This document shows, piece by piece, positions 26,502-34,601 of a stretch of 64,000 nucleotides of DNA. Position numbers and translations under genes: made by a program. Source of the stretch: Candidatus Poribacteria bacterium (lineage in GTDB: Bacteria; Poribacteria; WGA-4E; GCA-2687025); NCBI GenBank assembly GCA_018644665.1, contig JABGQA010000090.1:62001-126000 (forward strand), written 5' to 3'. The notes beneath the pieces were generated by a model. It saw only the letters and a list, made by a program, of their open reading frames with translations, searched no databases and was not told the DNA's origin. Within the stretch, counting starts at the first letter, position 1, and each line of letters opens with the position of its first letter.

Positions 26502-27836
26502 CTATTCGGCGGTGATCGACACACGAATCGACTCGGCGACGGCGCCGTAGTCGTACGCGTCCGCGACCATGCGCACCGCGCCACCCTCATCAGCGCCGGT
26601 GTCTGGTCCAGCCTGCCTGGGCGCCTGGTTCGGCCCGAAGCCAGGCGCTTCGTTGACCTCGGAACCGGCGTCCCAAAGGGCGATGTCGCTGGTAACGTCG
26701 CCGGATAGCGCGACGCCGTCCTGGTCGAACAGGGCTATGCCACGCTCGTCCGTGCCGTAGAACAGGTCGTTCGACTGCACGTACATCGTGGCGAGCGACA
26801 GCCTTGCGCCTGGGACGGCCGCAACGACGAACTCGTACGCCCCGCCCGGACCTGCAGGCGCCGGGCCGGCCGCGCCGACCGGCGTCGTGAATGCGCCGCC
26901 GTGTGGGAGCGCCATCGCGCCGCCAAGCGCCGCGGCGAGCGCGGATGGGTCGCCGTCCTCGGCGAGGGCCTCGAGTCCGAGGCCGCGGTCCGGCGCGCCG
27001 TCCGTGAACAGCGGGCCGTCAGCCGTGTGCAGCACCCAGACGCCGGGCGCGATGATCACCGCGATGCCCGTGTCGTCGGCGAGAGCGGCCCCGAGCCCGC
27101 TCGGATCGCCGTCCTCGGCGAGTGCCTCGAGGCCATCGCCGCGGTCGGTGGAGCCAGCCGCGAACAGAGGGGCTCCATCAGCGTGGACGACCCACACGCC
27201 GGGAGCCAGCAACACCGAACCGTCCGAAACGTTGGCTACGCGTATGGAGAAGTCAGCGTCACTGGTCTTGGACACGGTCACCGCGATCGCGTCAGCCACC
27301 GCCGGGTACGTGAAGCCGTCCGCGACGAGTTGTACCTGGCCACCCTCGGCGTCTCCGGTGTTCGGGCCAGCCTGCCGCGGTGCCTGATTGGCCCCCACGC
27401 CGGGCTCCTCGTTGACCTCAACACCAGCGTCCCAGAGCATGACGAGGTCGGTCACATCACCCACGGTCGGCGCGCCTGATGCGTCATATAGCGCGATCCC
27501 GTCCTCGGCGGGCGCGTAGAACAGGTCGTTCGATTGCACGAACATCGTCGCGAATGACACGCGCGAGCCGGGCCCAGCCGTGAAGCCGAATTCGTAGGCC
27601 TCGCCGGCAGCCAGCGGCCCCGGGCCAGCGGCGCCGACTGGTGTGTTGAAGACGCCGCTGCCTGTGAATGGCTGGGCGCTGGAGACGTTCTCAATACGTA
27701 CGCGGAACGCCGCCCCGGATCCATCCGGGTCTGGGTTCACGGCGTCTTGCACCTCTTCACAGCCGAGCACGCCGGAGAGTAGGACGGTCAGGGTGAGCGC
27801 GGTGGGAACCACGGCGCGTCTCAATGCAGCGGACAT
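26502..27836 (-). CDS. lipoprotein with duplicated spondin_N domains
   Basis: This 444-residue protein has a signal peptide with lipobox VLGC (Cys26). Two spondin_N domains occupy about residues 40-170 and 305-440; each has FATM/LATM-x-VQSNDLFY, then GIALYD/GIALFD, a WDAG-x-EVNE loop and QAPRQAGP-TG. Between them, two tandem ~45-residue repeats share APGVWV-H...DRG-GLEALAEDGDPS-L. Spondin domains bind calcium or matrix in animals; in bacteria they occur in secreted surface proteins of unknown role. The ATG at 27836 is chosen because AGGA lies six bases upstream; 27842 is the alternative. It faces the creatininase gene across a hairpin. Confidence 0.82.
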   Translation of the reverse strand: MSAALRRAVVPTALTLTVLLSGVLGCEEVQDAVNPDPDGSGAAFRVRIENVSSAQPFTGSGVFNTPVGAAGPGPLAAGEAYEFGFTAGPGSRVSFATMFVQSNDLFYAPAEDGIALYDASGAPTVGDVTDLVMLWDAGVEVNEEPGVGANQAPRQAGPNTGDAEGGQVQLVADGFTYPAVADAIAVTVSKTSDADFSIRVANVSDGSVLLAPGVWVVHADGAPLFAAGSTDRGDGLEALAEDGDPSGLGAALADDTGIAVIIAPGVWVLHTADGPLFTDGAPDRGLGLEALAEDGDPSALAAALGGAMALPHGGAFTTPVGAAGPAPAGPGGAYEFVVAAVPGARLSLATMYVQSNDLFYGTDERGIALFDQDGVALSGDVTSDIALWDAGSEVNEAPGFGPNQAPRQAGPDTGADEGGAVRMVADAYDYGAVAESIRVSITAE

Positions 27837-28214
27837 GCGCATCCTCGCTTGCTTGCGTTGACAGTGCGTCGCTCGTTCGCTTCTACGGGCGTCGCCGGAC
27901 AATGCAAGGGAGGCGCCAGCGTCCGGCGCCGGGCCCGGCCATGCCGGGGCCGCGGGCCGTGGCGCCTGTTCACCGGCGCGACAGACGCGTGCGCATGCGT
28001 GCCGCTAGCGGCCGGCTGGATGCAGTGAGGGAGGGGAACGGGCCGCCGCGGCAGAGCCATGCCTGGGCCGGACGGTCAAGCGTTGCCACGGCGACGGGAC
28101 TGCGTGCGTGGGAGCGCGCGGAACGTCGCCTGTAGGATGGCGCAACGTATCGCGCGCGCGTCGTCGTCGCGGGATTTCGTGTCGACGCGATATATCGCGC
28201 CGGCAGTGGTTGCT
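27837..28214. other. non-coding gap between the spondin gene and the sigma-54 activator
   Basis: No plausible gene is seen in this 378-base stretch. It has GC-rich self-complementary segments around 27925-27970 and a perfect 14-bp palindrome at 28186-28199. The spondin promoter should lie near 27850-27950, but no clear -35/-10 pair was found on the minus strand. Confidence 0.5.
28186..28199. repeat. perfect 14-bp palindrome after the activator gene
   Basis: The sequence CGCGATATATCGCG reads the same on both strands and starts 16 bases past the activator's stop. It may be the stem of a 3' hairpin or a protein-binding site. The AT-rich centre is unusual in this GC-rich region. Confidence 0.5.
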
Positions 28215-29828
28215 CTACCGGACCTGGGCACGGGCCCGGGACGCGGAGATACCGAGCTTCTTCATGCGCGAACGGAGCGTGCTCGGAGGAAGACCCAGGA
28301 GTTCCGCGGCGCCACCAGCGCCCGCAACGACCCCGTCTGCCTCGTTCAGGACATGCACGATGTGACGCCGCTCGACATCGTCCAGCGCCAGGGGCCGCGG
28401 GCCGGCGATCCCGTCGGCATCCGGGGCGGGTACTGGGCCGGTGGGCCCGACTCGGTCGTCGGCGCCCGGTAGGTGGAAGGCGGCTGCCCCGAGCACGGGC
28501 TCTGACGAGAGCACGACTGCCCGCTCCACGACGTTAGCCAGTTCGCGGACGTTGCCGGGCCACGAATACGCCACCAGCCGGCTCATCGCGTCCTCGGAAA
28601 TCCCGCGCAGTGCGCGGCCCGCGCGACGGCACGAACGCTCGAAGAAATGCCGCGCTAGTCGCGGCACATCCGTGGCGCGATGTCTGAGGGGGGGCACTAC
28701 GATTGGGACGACGTTCAGCCGGTGGTAAAGGTCCGTCCGAAACTCGCCAGTCTCCACAGCGCGCGTAAGGTCGCGGTTTGTCGCGGCGATCACGCGCACG
28801 TCGACGGTAAGCGTGTGGCTGCTCCCCACGCGTTCGAACGCTCCCTCCTCCAGTACGCGGAGCAGCGTCGCCTGCGCGGGCGGCGGGAGCTCGCCGATCT
28901 CGTCGAGGAAGAGTGTCCCGCCATCGGCGAGCTCGAACCGGCCGACACGACGGGCCGTCGCGCCTGTGAACGCGCCCTTCTCGTGTCCGAACAGCTCACT
29001 TTCCACGAGGCCGCCAGCGATCGCCGCCGCGTTTACCTTCACGAGCGCGCGGTCGGAGCGCGAACTCGAGGCGTGGATCGCTCGGGCGACGAGTTCCTTG
29101 CCGCTGCCCGTTTCGCCCGTGATTAGGGTCGTCGAATCGGTCGCGCCGACTCGCGCGATCTGCGACGACAGCTCCCGCATCGGCGCGCTGTCACCAAGCA
29201 TGTCGCCCGGGGCGCGGTCGGCCAGAATCTCCTCCTGGAGATAGGATCTCTCGTCGGCCAACCGGTCACGAAGCGCGCGAATCTCGTCTAGAGCCTCAGT
29301 CAGCCTGGCGTTCGCGGCGCGCAATGCCTCGTCGCCTCGCTTCCGCTCCAGCTCCATGCCCGCGCGCGCGGCAAAGATGCCCAGGTTCGTGACGTCACGC
29401 GGGCCGCACGCCATCGGCTCGTCGTGCGCGATGGCGAGATGTCCCAACGCGTTGCCGGCGCTCCCGGTCACCAGCACACCGAGGTACGACATCATCCCGT
29501 CCTGATTTGGGAACCGGTCCGAGAGGCCGGTCGGGTAGTAGCACGAGCCGCCGGTCATCACGCGTTCGCAAGGCGTCTCGGCCATCTCGTATTCGATGTT
29601 CTCCGCCGGATGCCCGTCGGCGTGGAATGCGAGCGTGCGCACGTGCGTGAACGCTGAATCGGTGCATTCGGTCACGAACGCGTACTTGGAGCCGAAGAAC
29701 CCCGCCAGGGCCGCCACCAGCGCCGTGAAGAATCCGTCACCGGTGACCGCGGCCGTGTCCGTGGCAAGCACGCGCAACGCGTCACCTGCGGTCCCCCGCA
29801 CGGGGCGGCCCGAAGGACTGTTAGCCAT
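28215..29828 (-). CDS. sigma-54-dependent transcriptional activator (GAF-AAA+-Fis)
   Basis: This 537-residue enhancer-binding protein has an N-terminal GAF-type sensor (about 20-155), a coiled-coil linker (155-200), a central AAA+ domain with Walker A GETGSGKE (238-245), the sigma-54 contact loop GAFTGA (285-290) and Walker B GGTLFLDEIGE (303-313), and a C-terminal Fis-type helix-turn-helix (about 485-525). FhlA- and NorR-like activators share this layout. The GAF part has Cys87, Cys96 and Cys141, possible redox or metal ligands. AGGAG eight bases before the ATG at 29828 supports the start. A consensus sigma-54 promoter occurs in this window at 43987-44001; any link is inference. Confidence 0.92.
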   Translation of the reverse strand: MANSPSGRPVRGTAGDALRVLATDTAAVTGDGFFTALVAALAGFFGSKYAFVTECTDSAFTHVRTLAFHADGHPAENIEYEMAETPCERVMTGGSCYYPTGLSDRFPNQDGMMSYLGVLVTGSAGNALGHLAIAHDEPMACGPRDVTNLGIFAARAGMELERKRGDEALRAANARLTEALDEIRALRDRLADERSYLQEEILADRAPGDMLGDSAPMRELSSQIARVGATDSTTLITGETGSGKELVARAIHASSSRSDRALVKVNAAAIAGGLVESELFGHEKGAFTGATARRVGRFELADGGTLFLDEIGELPPPAQATLLRVLEEGAFERVGSSHTLTVDVRVIAATNRDLTRAVETGEFRTDLYHRLNVVPIVVPPLRHRATDVPRLARHFFERSCRRAGRALRGISEDAMSRLVAYSWPGNVRELANVVERAVVLSSEPVLGAAAFHLPGADDRVGPTGPVPAPDADGIAGPRPLALDDVERRHIVHVLNEADGVVAGAGGAAELLGLPPSTLRSRMKKLGISASRARAQVR

Positions 29829-30250
29829 CTGTGCACTCCTGCATCTGCGCGTGGCGTGGGCCCGAGCTGCCCCAGGCGCCGTGACCGGGGACATGTTACC
29901 GAATGGCGCAGAACGACGCCAACCAGGCCACGGCCTCCGGCGACGACGACAGCTCGTGCGGGACCGCTGTCGCGGCGTGGCCGCGTTCCAACGCGGCCCT
30001 GGCTGTTCCCTACGCGGCCTCTTGCCCCGGAGGCGCCGGGCATCGGCCATATCGGCACGGTCCTTGCGAGTCCGTTAAGCACCTGTTAGCATCGTGTTAC
30101 GTTGGGCAGCGTGATGAGCCTGTAACACGTGACGGCTAGGGGCGTATCTTAAGGGACGTCGTCGGCCGGTCTCTCGCGGAAGAGCGGCGTCGACGTGGTA
30201 CAGTGTAACGCCCAAGAGCCGACCAACGCCTATAGGAGAGGGATCGCGCC
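29829..30250. other. divergent regulatory region between activator and DAC-like gene
   Basis: This 422-base gap separates the minus-strand activator from the plus-strand DAC-like gene and must hold both promoters. It contains the inverted repeat at 30093-30129 and several related GTGTTAC/GTGTAAC words. A TACAGT resembling a -10 lies near 30198-30203, but no matching -35 was found. Confidence 0.5.
30093..30129. promoter_or_regulatory. inverted repeat CGTGTTAC-N21-GTAACACG
   Basis: Two perfect 8-bp arms (30093-30100 and 30122-30129) are separated by 21 bases, about three helical turns centre to centre. It lies 121 bases upstream of the DAC-like gene and 264 bases upstream of the activator's start, fitting a pair of operator half-sites. 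A further GTGTAAC occurs near 30202. Confidence 0.45.
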
Positions 30251-31195
30251 GTGCCGATCAAGCTGATGCGTGGCTCAACATACCGCCGCCTCCTCCACGA
30301 GCGAGATGAGGCGCGGAAGCGCGGGCAGGACGCAGCCGATGCGGCGGGCGCGGAGGGCGAACGCCTCGAAAAGGAGCTGGTGGCGCTGCGCACGGAGCAC
30401 ACGGAGCAGACGGAACGGCTCGACAGCCTCGTAGCGAAGCGTGTGGACGACCGCATTGCCGACATGAACATCTCGCGGCGACGCTTCGAGCAGCTCGCCG
30501 ACGACCGCACCGAGCTAGTAGAGCTCTACATCACACGCCTTTACGCGTTGTCGTGCTGGTTCGCGCAGGAGAGCGCGACGGATGGCTCCAACCGCGGGCT
30601 ATTCATCCTGCTCGTGGATCGTCGGAACATGGACGAGCACAACTTCTCCAACTTCCACGAAGGCCAGGAGGAGTACATCCAGCAGCCCGGGTTCCAGGGC
30701 ATCGCGCGCGCCCCACACCTCTTCTCGCCCGTGTGTCGCGAGATTCTGGACTACATGGGCGCCAAGGACGTGCGGTTCGGCCCGGAAGGTGACGTCGTCG
30801 GCTACGAGGAGCGAGACGGCGCCGTCCTCGTCGACCTGCAAGGCGTGATGTACAGGTCGCGACAGATGGTGGAGGGCGTGCGCACCCACAAGGTGTACTC
30901 GAAGGTCGAGCGGCTCATGAAGGGCTCCGCGCGACACAACGCGGCTATCTACGCGTCGTCACTCGACGAAGTCCTCGTGTCCATCGTCGTCAGCGAAGAG
31001 ACGAACCAGGTTACTGTCTTCCGTGACGGGAAGTTCGTGGACGCGTACGACCCGCACCGCGACGAGCAGATTACCCGAGAGCAGTACTTCGGCGAGCCGG
31101 GCGGAGAGCCGCGCCTCGCGAAGGTCGAGCCGCTGGCAGGCGGCAGCCCTGCGCCGTCCATCCCAGAGGAACTGATCGACTCCGAGTCGGTCTAG
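30251..31195 (+). CDS. coiled-coil protein with diadenylate-cyclase-like (DAC/DisA_N) domain
   Basis: This 314-residue soluble protein has a charged coiled coil at about residues 12-92. The rest resembles the DAC domain that makes cyclic di-AMP: a GLFILLVD strand (116-123), ERDGAVLVD with the Asp-Gly-Ala motif (189-191), then GSARHNAA (225-232) in place of the usual G-T-RHR-AA, and SIVVSEETNQVTVFRDGKF (244-262), close to the VVSEETG-x-I-x-x-x-x-x-GK of DisA and CdaA. The third residue of the RHR motif is Asn, so ATP binding or catalysis may be changed. No membrane helix or DNA-binding domain is present. The GTG start has GGAGAGGG upstream. The assignment is by eye; a divergent nucleotide-binding fold is the alternative. 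Confidence 0.6.
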   Translation: MPIKLMRGSTYRRLLHERDEARKRGQDAADAAGAEGERLEKELVALRTEHTEQTERLDSLVAKRVDDRIADMNISRRRFEQLADDRTELVELYITRLYALSCWFAQESATDGSNRGLFILLVDRRNMDEHNFSNFHEGQEEYIQQPGFQGIARAPHLFSPVCREILDYMGAKDVRFGPEGDVVGYEERDGAVLVDLQGVMYRSRQMVEGVRTHKVYSKVERLMKGSARHNAAIYASSLDEVLVSIVVSEETNQVTVFRDGKFVDAYDPHRDEQITREQYFGEPGGEPRLAKVEPLAGGSPAPSIPEELIDSESV

Positions 31196-32985
31196 TCCTG
31201 CCCACCGCGCGCATACAGACCCGCAATCTCATCGGCGAGCCCCGCCAGCACATCGTTGCGCTTGACCTTGAGTGTCGGGGTGAGTTCGCCGGATTCTATC
31301 GTGAATTCGCGATCCACCAGTAGGAACAGGCGGACCTTCTCGAAGTCCGCGAGATGCGTCGTCACGCGGTCGATCTCCTCGCGATAGAGCTTCCGCACCG
31401 CAGCCTGGCCGATCAACTCGGATCGGGAGCTGTCGGTCCCGGCCGTGCCCGGCACGACTCCCTCAAGCGCCGCGAACGCGGGGACGATGATCGCTCCGGC
31501 CACCCGCTCGCCCTCGCCTATAACAACCGCTTCCGCGATGTAGGCGCTGGCCTTGAGGGCGTTTTCGATGGGCTCCGGCGGGATGTACTTCCCGTTGGAC
31601 AGCTTGAACAGGTGCTTCTTGCGGCCGGTGATCCGCAAGTACCCGTCCTCGAGGTCACCCAGGTCGCCGGTGTGGAACCACCCGTCGGCGTCTATGGCTT
31701 CCTCCGTGTCCTCGGGGAGCCCGTAGTAGCCGCCCATGACATGGGGGCCGCGCGTGACGATCTCGCCGTCGTCGTCGATACGCACCTCGATGCCGGGAAT
31801 CGGCTGCCCCACAGTACCGAGCCGGTAGTTGTCCTCCGCGTTGACCGCTATGACCGGCGACGTCTCGGTCAGCCCGTAGCCCTCGAGAATGAGAATCCCG
31901 GCCGCGTGGAAGAACTCCGCGGTTGACTGGGGCAGAGCCGCCCCACCACTGATGAAGAACCGTAGGCGGCCGCCGACGGTCTCGTGGAGCTTGTGGAACA
32001 CCAGCTTGTGCGCGACGTGATCCTTGACGCCCAACACCGGCCCGACCGCTGCTCCGGCTCGCACGCGCTCGCTTCTCGCCGCTCCCTGCGCCATCGCCCA
32101 GCGAAACACCTTCTGGCGCGCGCTCGGAGCGCTCTCGACGTTCTTGAGGACACGCTCCTGGAGGCTCTCGTAGAAGCGCGGCACACAGGCCATGACGGTC
32201 GGGGAAACGGCGCGCAGCTCGTCGACGAGGTAGCGCAACCCGCGGGAGTACGCCACGCACGCTCCCGCAACCATGGGCAGGTAGTGGCCGGCCATGCGCT
32301 CGAACACGTGACACAGAGGGAGGAAGGAGAGGAACAGGTCGTCTTCCGTGATGTGAAGGACCTGCAGACCGGCCGCGACGTTCGACAGGAAGTTGGCGTG
32401 GCTGAGGATGACGCCCTTGGGGGCGCCCGTCGTCCCGGAAGTGTAGATGAGTGTGACCGTGTCGTCCGGAGTGAGATTCTCACGGCGGGCGGCGACCTCC
32501 GCGTCACGCTCGTCGCCAGCGTCGTTGCCGAGCGCGCTGAACGTGAGTGCGCCTTGTAACCCCTTCGCGGCGTCATCTTCCATGACGACGACGTGTTCGA
32601 CGGTCGGACAATCTGGCAGGATCTCGCTAAGCTTCGCGACCTGCTCGGCCGTCGAGGCGAGCATAACGCGCGCGCCGCAATCCTGGAGTATGTACGCGAT
32701 CTGGGAAGGCGGGAGGGTCGGGTAGAGGGGCGCCGTCACCGCGCCAACGCTCATGGCGGCGTAGTCCGCGATGGCCCACTCGATCCGGTTCTCGCTGACC
32801 AGGGCGACCCGATCGCCGGGGTTCACCCCCAGGCCGACCAACCCGCGCGCGACGCGACCAACCTCGTGCGCGAACTCGCTGTACGTCACCGCGACGAACT
32901 GCGAGCCGTCGTGGTGCCTAATGAACTCGCGTGACGGTACGCGCTCCACCGTCTCAGCGAACGCGTCTAGCAGCGTGTCGGGCAT
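31192..32985 (-). CDS. long-chain fatty-acid-CoA ligase (FadD/FAA1-like)
   Basis: This 597-residue AMP-forming ligase activates a carboxylic acid, probably a long-chain fatty acid, to its CoA thioester. The phosphate loop TLIYTSGTTGAPKGV, the acyl-adenylate motif EGYGLTETSP and the hinge GWFHTGDLG...GRKKHLFKLSNGKYI are all present; the KLSNGKYIPP stretch is characteristic of the FAA1/bacterial long-chain group. A GGGAGG five bases before the ATG supports the start and overlaps the end of the beta-helix lipoprotein gene, nine bases upstream. Its 3' end overlaps the DAC-like gene by four bases in convergent fashion. Confidence 0.9.
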   Translation of the reverse strand: MPDTLLDAFAETVERVPSREFIRHHDGSQFVAVTYSEFAHEVGRVARGLVGLGVNPGDRVALVSENRIEWAIADYAAMSVGAVTAPLYPTLPPSQIAYILQDCGARVMLASTAEQVAKLSEILPDCPTVEHVVVMEDDAAKGLQGALTFSALGNDAGDERDAEVAARRENLTPDDTVTLIYTSGTTGAPKGVILSHANFLSNVAAGLQVLHITEDDLFLSFLPLCHVFERMAGHYLPMVAGACVAYSRGLRYLVDELRAVSPTVMACVPRFYESLQERVLKNVESAPSARQKVFRWAMAQGAARSERVRAGAAVGPVLGVKDHVAHKLVFHKLHETVGGRLRFFISGGAALPQSTAEFFHAAGILILEGYGLTETSPVIAVNAEDNYRLGTVGQPIPGIEVRIDDDGEIVTRGPHVMGGYYGLPEDTEEAIDADGWFHTGDLGDLEDGYLRITGRKKHLFKLSNGKYIPPEPIENALKASAYIAEAVVIGEGERVAGAIIVPAFAALEGVVPGTAGTDSSRSELIGQAAVRKLYREEIDRVTTHLADFEKVRLFLLVDREFTIESGELTPTLKVKRNDVLAGLADEIAGLYARGGQD

Positions 32986-32994
32986 GACGCCTCC

Positions 32995-33930
32995 CTACCG
33001 GAACCGGCGCTCGCCTGCCTCGGAGTTGGGCGAAGACCGCGTCGAGATCACCTCCTCGACGCCGAATATCTGGCTCGCCTGCGGTGAAAGGCTGATTTCG
33101 ACGACCGTGGGCGGAAGGCCGTTGTTGCCCTGGATGAAGTTGTCGAGCAGACGCCCGCCATCCTTCACCGCGTACCCGCCGTTCCGCATGATGTTGTTGT
33201 TCTGGATCTGTGGGGACGATGCTCCCCGCGACAGGATGCCGTCCTCGCGGTTGTTGGCGATGACGTTCCGGTCGACGGTCGGCTGCCCGCCATCGTCGCA
33301 GACGAGGCCGTAGACGTTGCCCATCAGCGTGTTGTTCATGACATCGGGGGCGGCCTGGCGTATCACGCGGATTCCGACGACGTTGCGGCGGAAGAGGCTG
33401 TCCTCGACCGTTGGGTTCGAACCCTCGATCGTCAAGGCGGCCCCCGCGTTCTCGGTGAACTGGCAGTATGAGACCTGCGTAGATGCGGACCGCGTGTGCA
33501 CCTTCCCGCCGATCAACTGCGCGTACGTTAGGCGGCCGACGCTCCCCTCTTCCAAGAGGATCCCGTGCCATTCTGACGATTGCGGCTCGCCCGCGAAGAA
33601 GACGGGCGTCTGGAAGTCGCCCTGGGCGTATATGGCGCCCTCGACGATGATCTTCGATGACGGTTCGACGCCCTCAGCGAACGACACGCGTGTGCCCGCC
33701 TGGATCGTGAGCGTCACGCCTTCCGGAGCCAGGACCTCGCCATCGACCACGACTGTGCCACGCCAGACCTCGTCCGCGGTCATCCGCCCTGACTTGATGT
33801 TCGGCTCTGAATCGAGTGCCGAAGATCCGCCCCATCCGCCGTCGCCATACGTGCCGCGACCCGTCGGCGAGCCACACCCGCAGAAGCACGCCGCCACGAT
33901 GAGCAGGCACAGGAGACGCGTGCGCGGCAT
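32995..33930 (-). CDS. right-handed beta-helix lipoprotein
   Basis: This 311-residue protein has a signal peptide with a lipobox VAAC (Cys15). Residues ~55-280 are a series of ~20-25-residue coils with Asn ladders and alternating hydrophobics (VEDSLFRRNVVGIRV, VMNNTLMGNVYGLV, VDRNVIANNREDGIL, IQNNNIMRNGGYAV), typical of parallel beta-helix (PbH1/NosD-like) folds. Such proteins bind or cleave polysaccharides; no catalytic residues can be assigned. GGAGGG six bases before the ATG supports the start. It is the first gene of a two-gene unit with the acyl-CoA ligase. Confidence 0.82.
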   Translation of the reverse strand: MPRTRLLCLLIVAACFCGCGSPTGRGTYGDGGWGGSSALDSEPNIKSGRMTADEVWRGTVVVDGEVLAPEGVTLTIQAGTRVSFAEGVEPSSKIIVEGAIYAQGDFQTPVFFAGEPQSSEWHGILLEEGSVGRLTYAQLIGGKVHTRSASTQVSYCQFTENAGAALTIEGSNPTVEDSLFRRNVVGIRVIRQAAPDVMNNTLMGNVYGLVCDDGGQPTVDRNVIANNREDGILSRGASSPQIQNNNIMRNGGYAVKDGGRLLDNFIQGNNGLPPTVVEISLSPQASQIFGVEEVISTRSSPNSEAGERRFR

Positions 33931-34084
33931 GTCTGCCCTCCGGTGGCGGGTTCCTAGCCGAGTTGGCCTACGTTCTCCGGGCCGTCACCGGAGGCGCCGG
34001 CTTCGAAAGGCCCGAGCCGAGCATCTAAAGCCAGCGACGGCTACTGCGGACGCCCACGCGAACTGACCGCTTGCGCCCGTGGAA

Positions 34085-34120
34085 TCCTCTGCGTCGCGAC
34101 CGCGGTCGCGACGCAGAGGA
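34085..34120. repeat. 36-bp perfect palindrome
   Basis: Positions 34085-34102 are the exact reverse complement of 34103-34120, centred on CG|CG with no loop and no mismatch. On the minus strand it lies 222 bases beyond the tRNA. It could be a terminator stem, a cruciform site or a protein-binding palindrome; there is no T-run. Confidence 0.75.
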
Positions 34121-34175
34121 AGCCGTGCGCGGTCCATTCGCGTGCTGTAAATGTCGCAGTCCGACAGGCCACCGT

Positions 34176-34189
34176 GGCGGGTACCCGCC
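34176..34189. repeat. 14-bp perfect palindrome GGCGGGTACCCGCC
   Basis: A fully symmetric 14-bp sequence lies between the 36-bp palindrome and the tRNA gene. It could fold only with a tight loop, so a protein-binding site is as likely as a hairpin. Confidence 0.45.
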
Positions 34190-34341
34190 CGTTGATCGGC
34201 GTGGTCCCGCGCGCCTGAGTGTACCACAGAGGCCCGGCACGGGTAAGGTGAGGACGCGTGTCCTGCTGGCCTGTGGGCCGGCGATCCTGTCACACCTTCT
34301 GTCCGCGGATGCTGGTCTGTACCGCGTACAGCCGAGGAGGG

Positions 34342-34417
34342 TGGCGCGCCCAGAGGGACTCGAACCCCCAACCCTCAGATCCGAAGTCTGATGCTCTATC
34401 CATTGAGCTATAGGCGC
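34342..34417 (-). tRNA. tRNA-Arg (anticodon TCG)
   Basis: The minus strand folds into a complete cloverleaf: acceptor stem GCGCCTA/TGGGCGC, D-stem GCTC/GAGC, anticodon stem TCAGA/TCTGA around the loop CTTCGGA, a five-base variable loop, and T-stem GGGGG/CCCTC with loop TTCGAGT. The anticodon TCG (complement of 34382-34384) reads CGA and, by wobble, other CGN codons. The discriminator base is G (34345) and CCA is encoded (34344-34342). Confidence 0.96.
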
Positions 34418-34601
34418 GCGTGCGTTGGCGAGGGGTATGGTAATGCACGCCGCTTCGGTCGACAAGGCGCCCGTCCGCACAGTCGGCGCCCCGCCTGGCG
34501 CCTTCCATGGGCACGCCTCATCGGGTAACATAGCCGTCGGCGGAGACGCGCGCTGCACTCCGCATTGTGACCGACCGCGGCGGGAATCAGGGGAACCCAA
34601 G

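Larger units (their letters stand above)
33931..34341. other. non-coding gap rich in palindromes beside tRNA-Arg
   Basis: No gene is seen in this 411-base gap. It holds a 36-bp perfect palindrome (34085-34120) and a 14-bp perfect palindrome (34176-34189). The region lies downstream of the minus-strand tRNA and upstream of the beta-helix lipoprotein, whose promoter should be near 33940-34030. Confidence 0.55.

Noticed and set aside
34342-34417. An integrated element at the tRNA-Arg gene
   Set aside because: No integrase, no direct repeat of the tRNA 3' end and no change in gene character were seen on either side.
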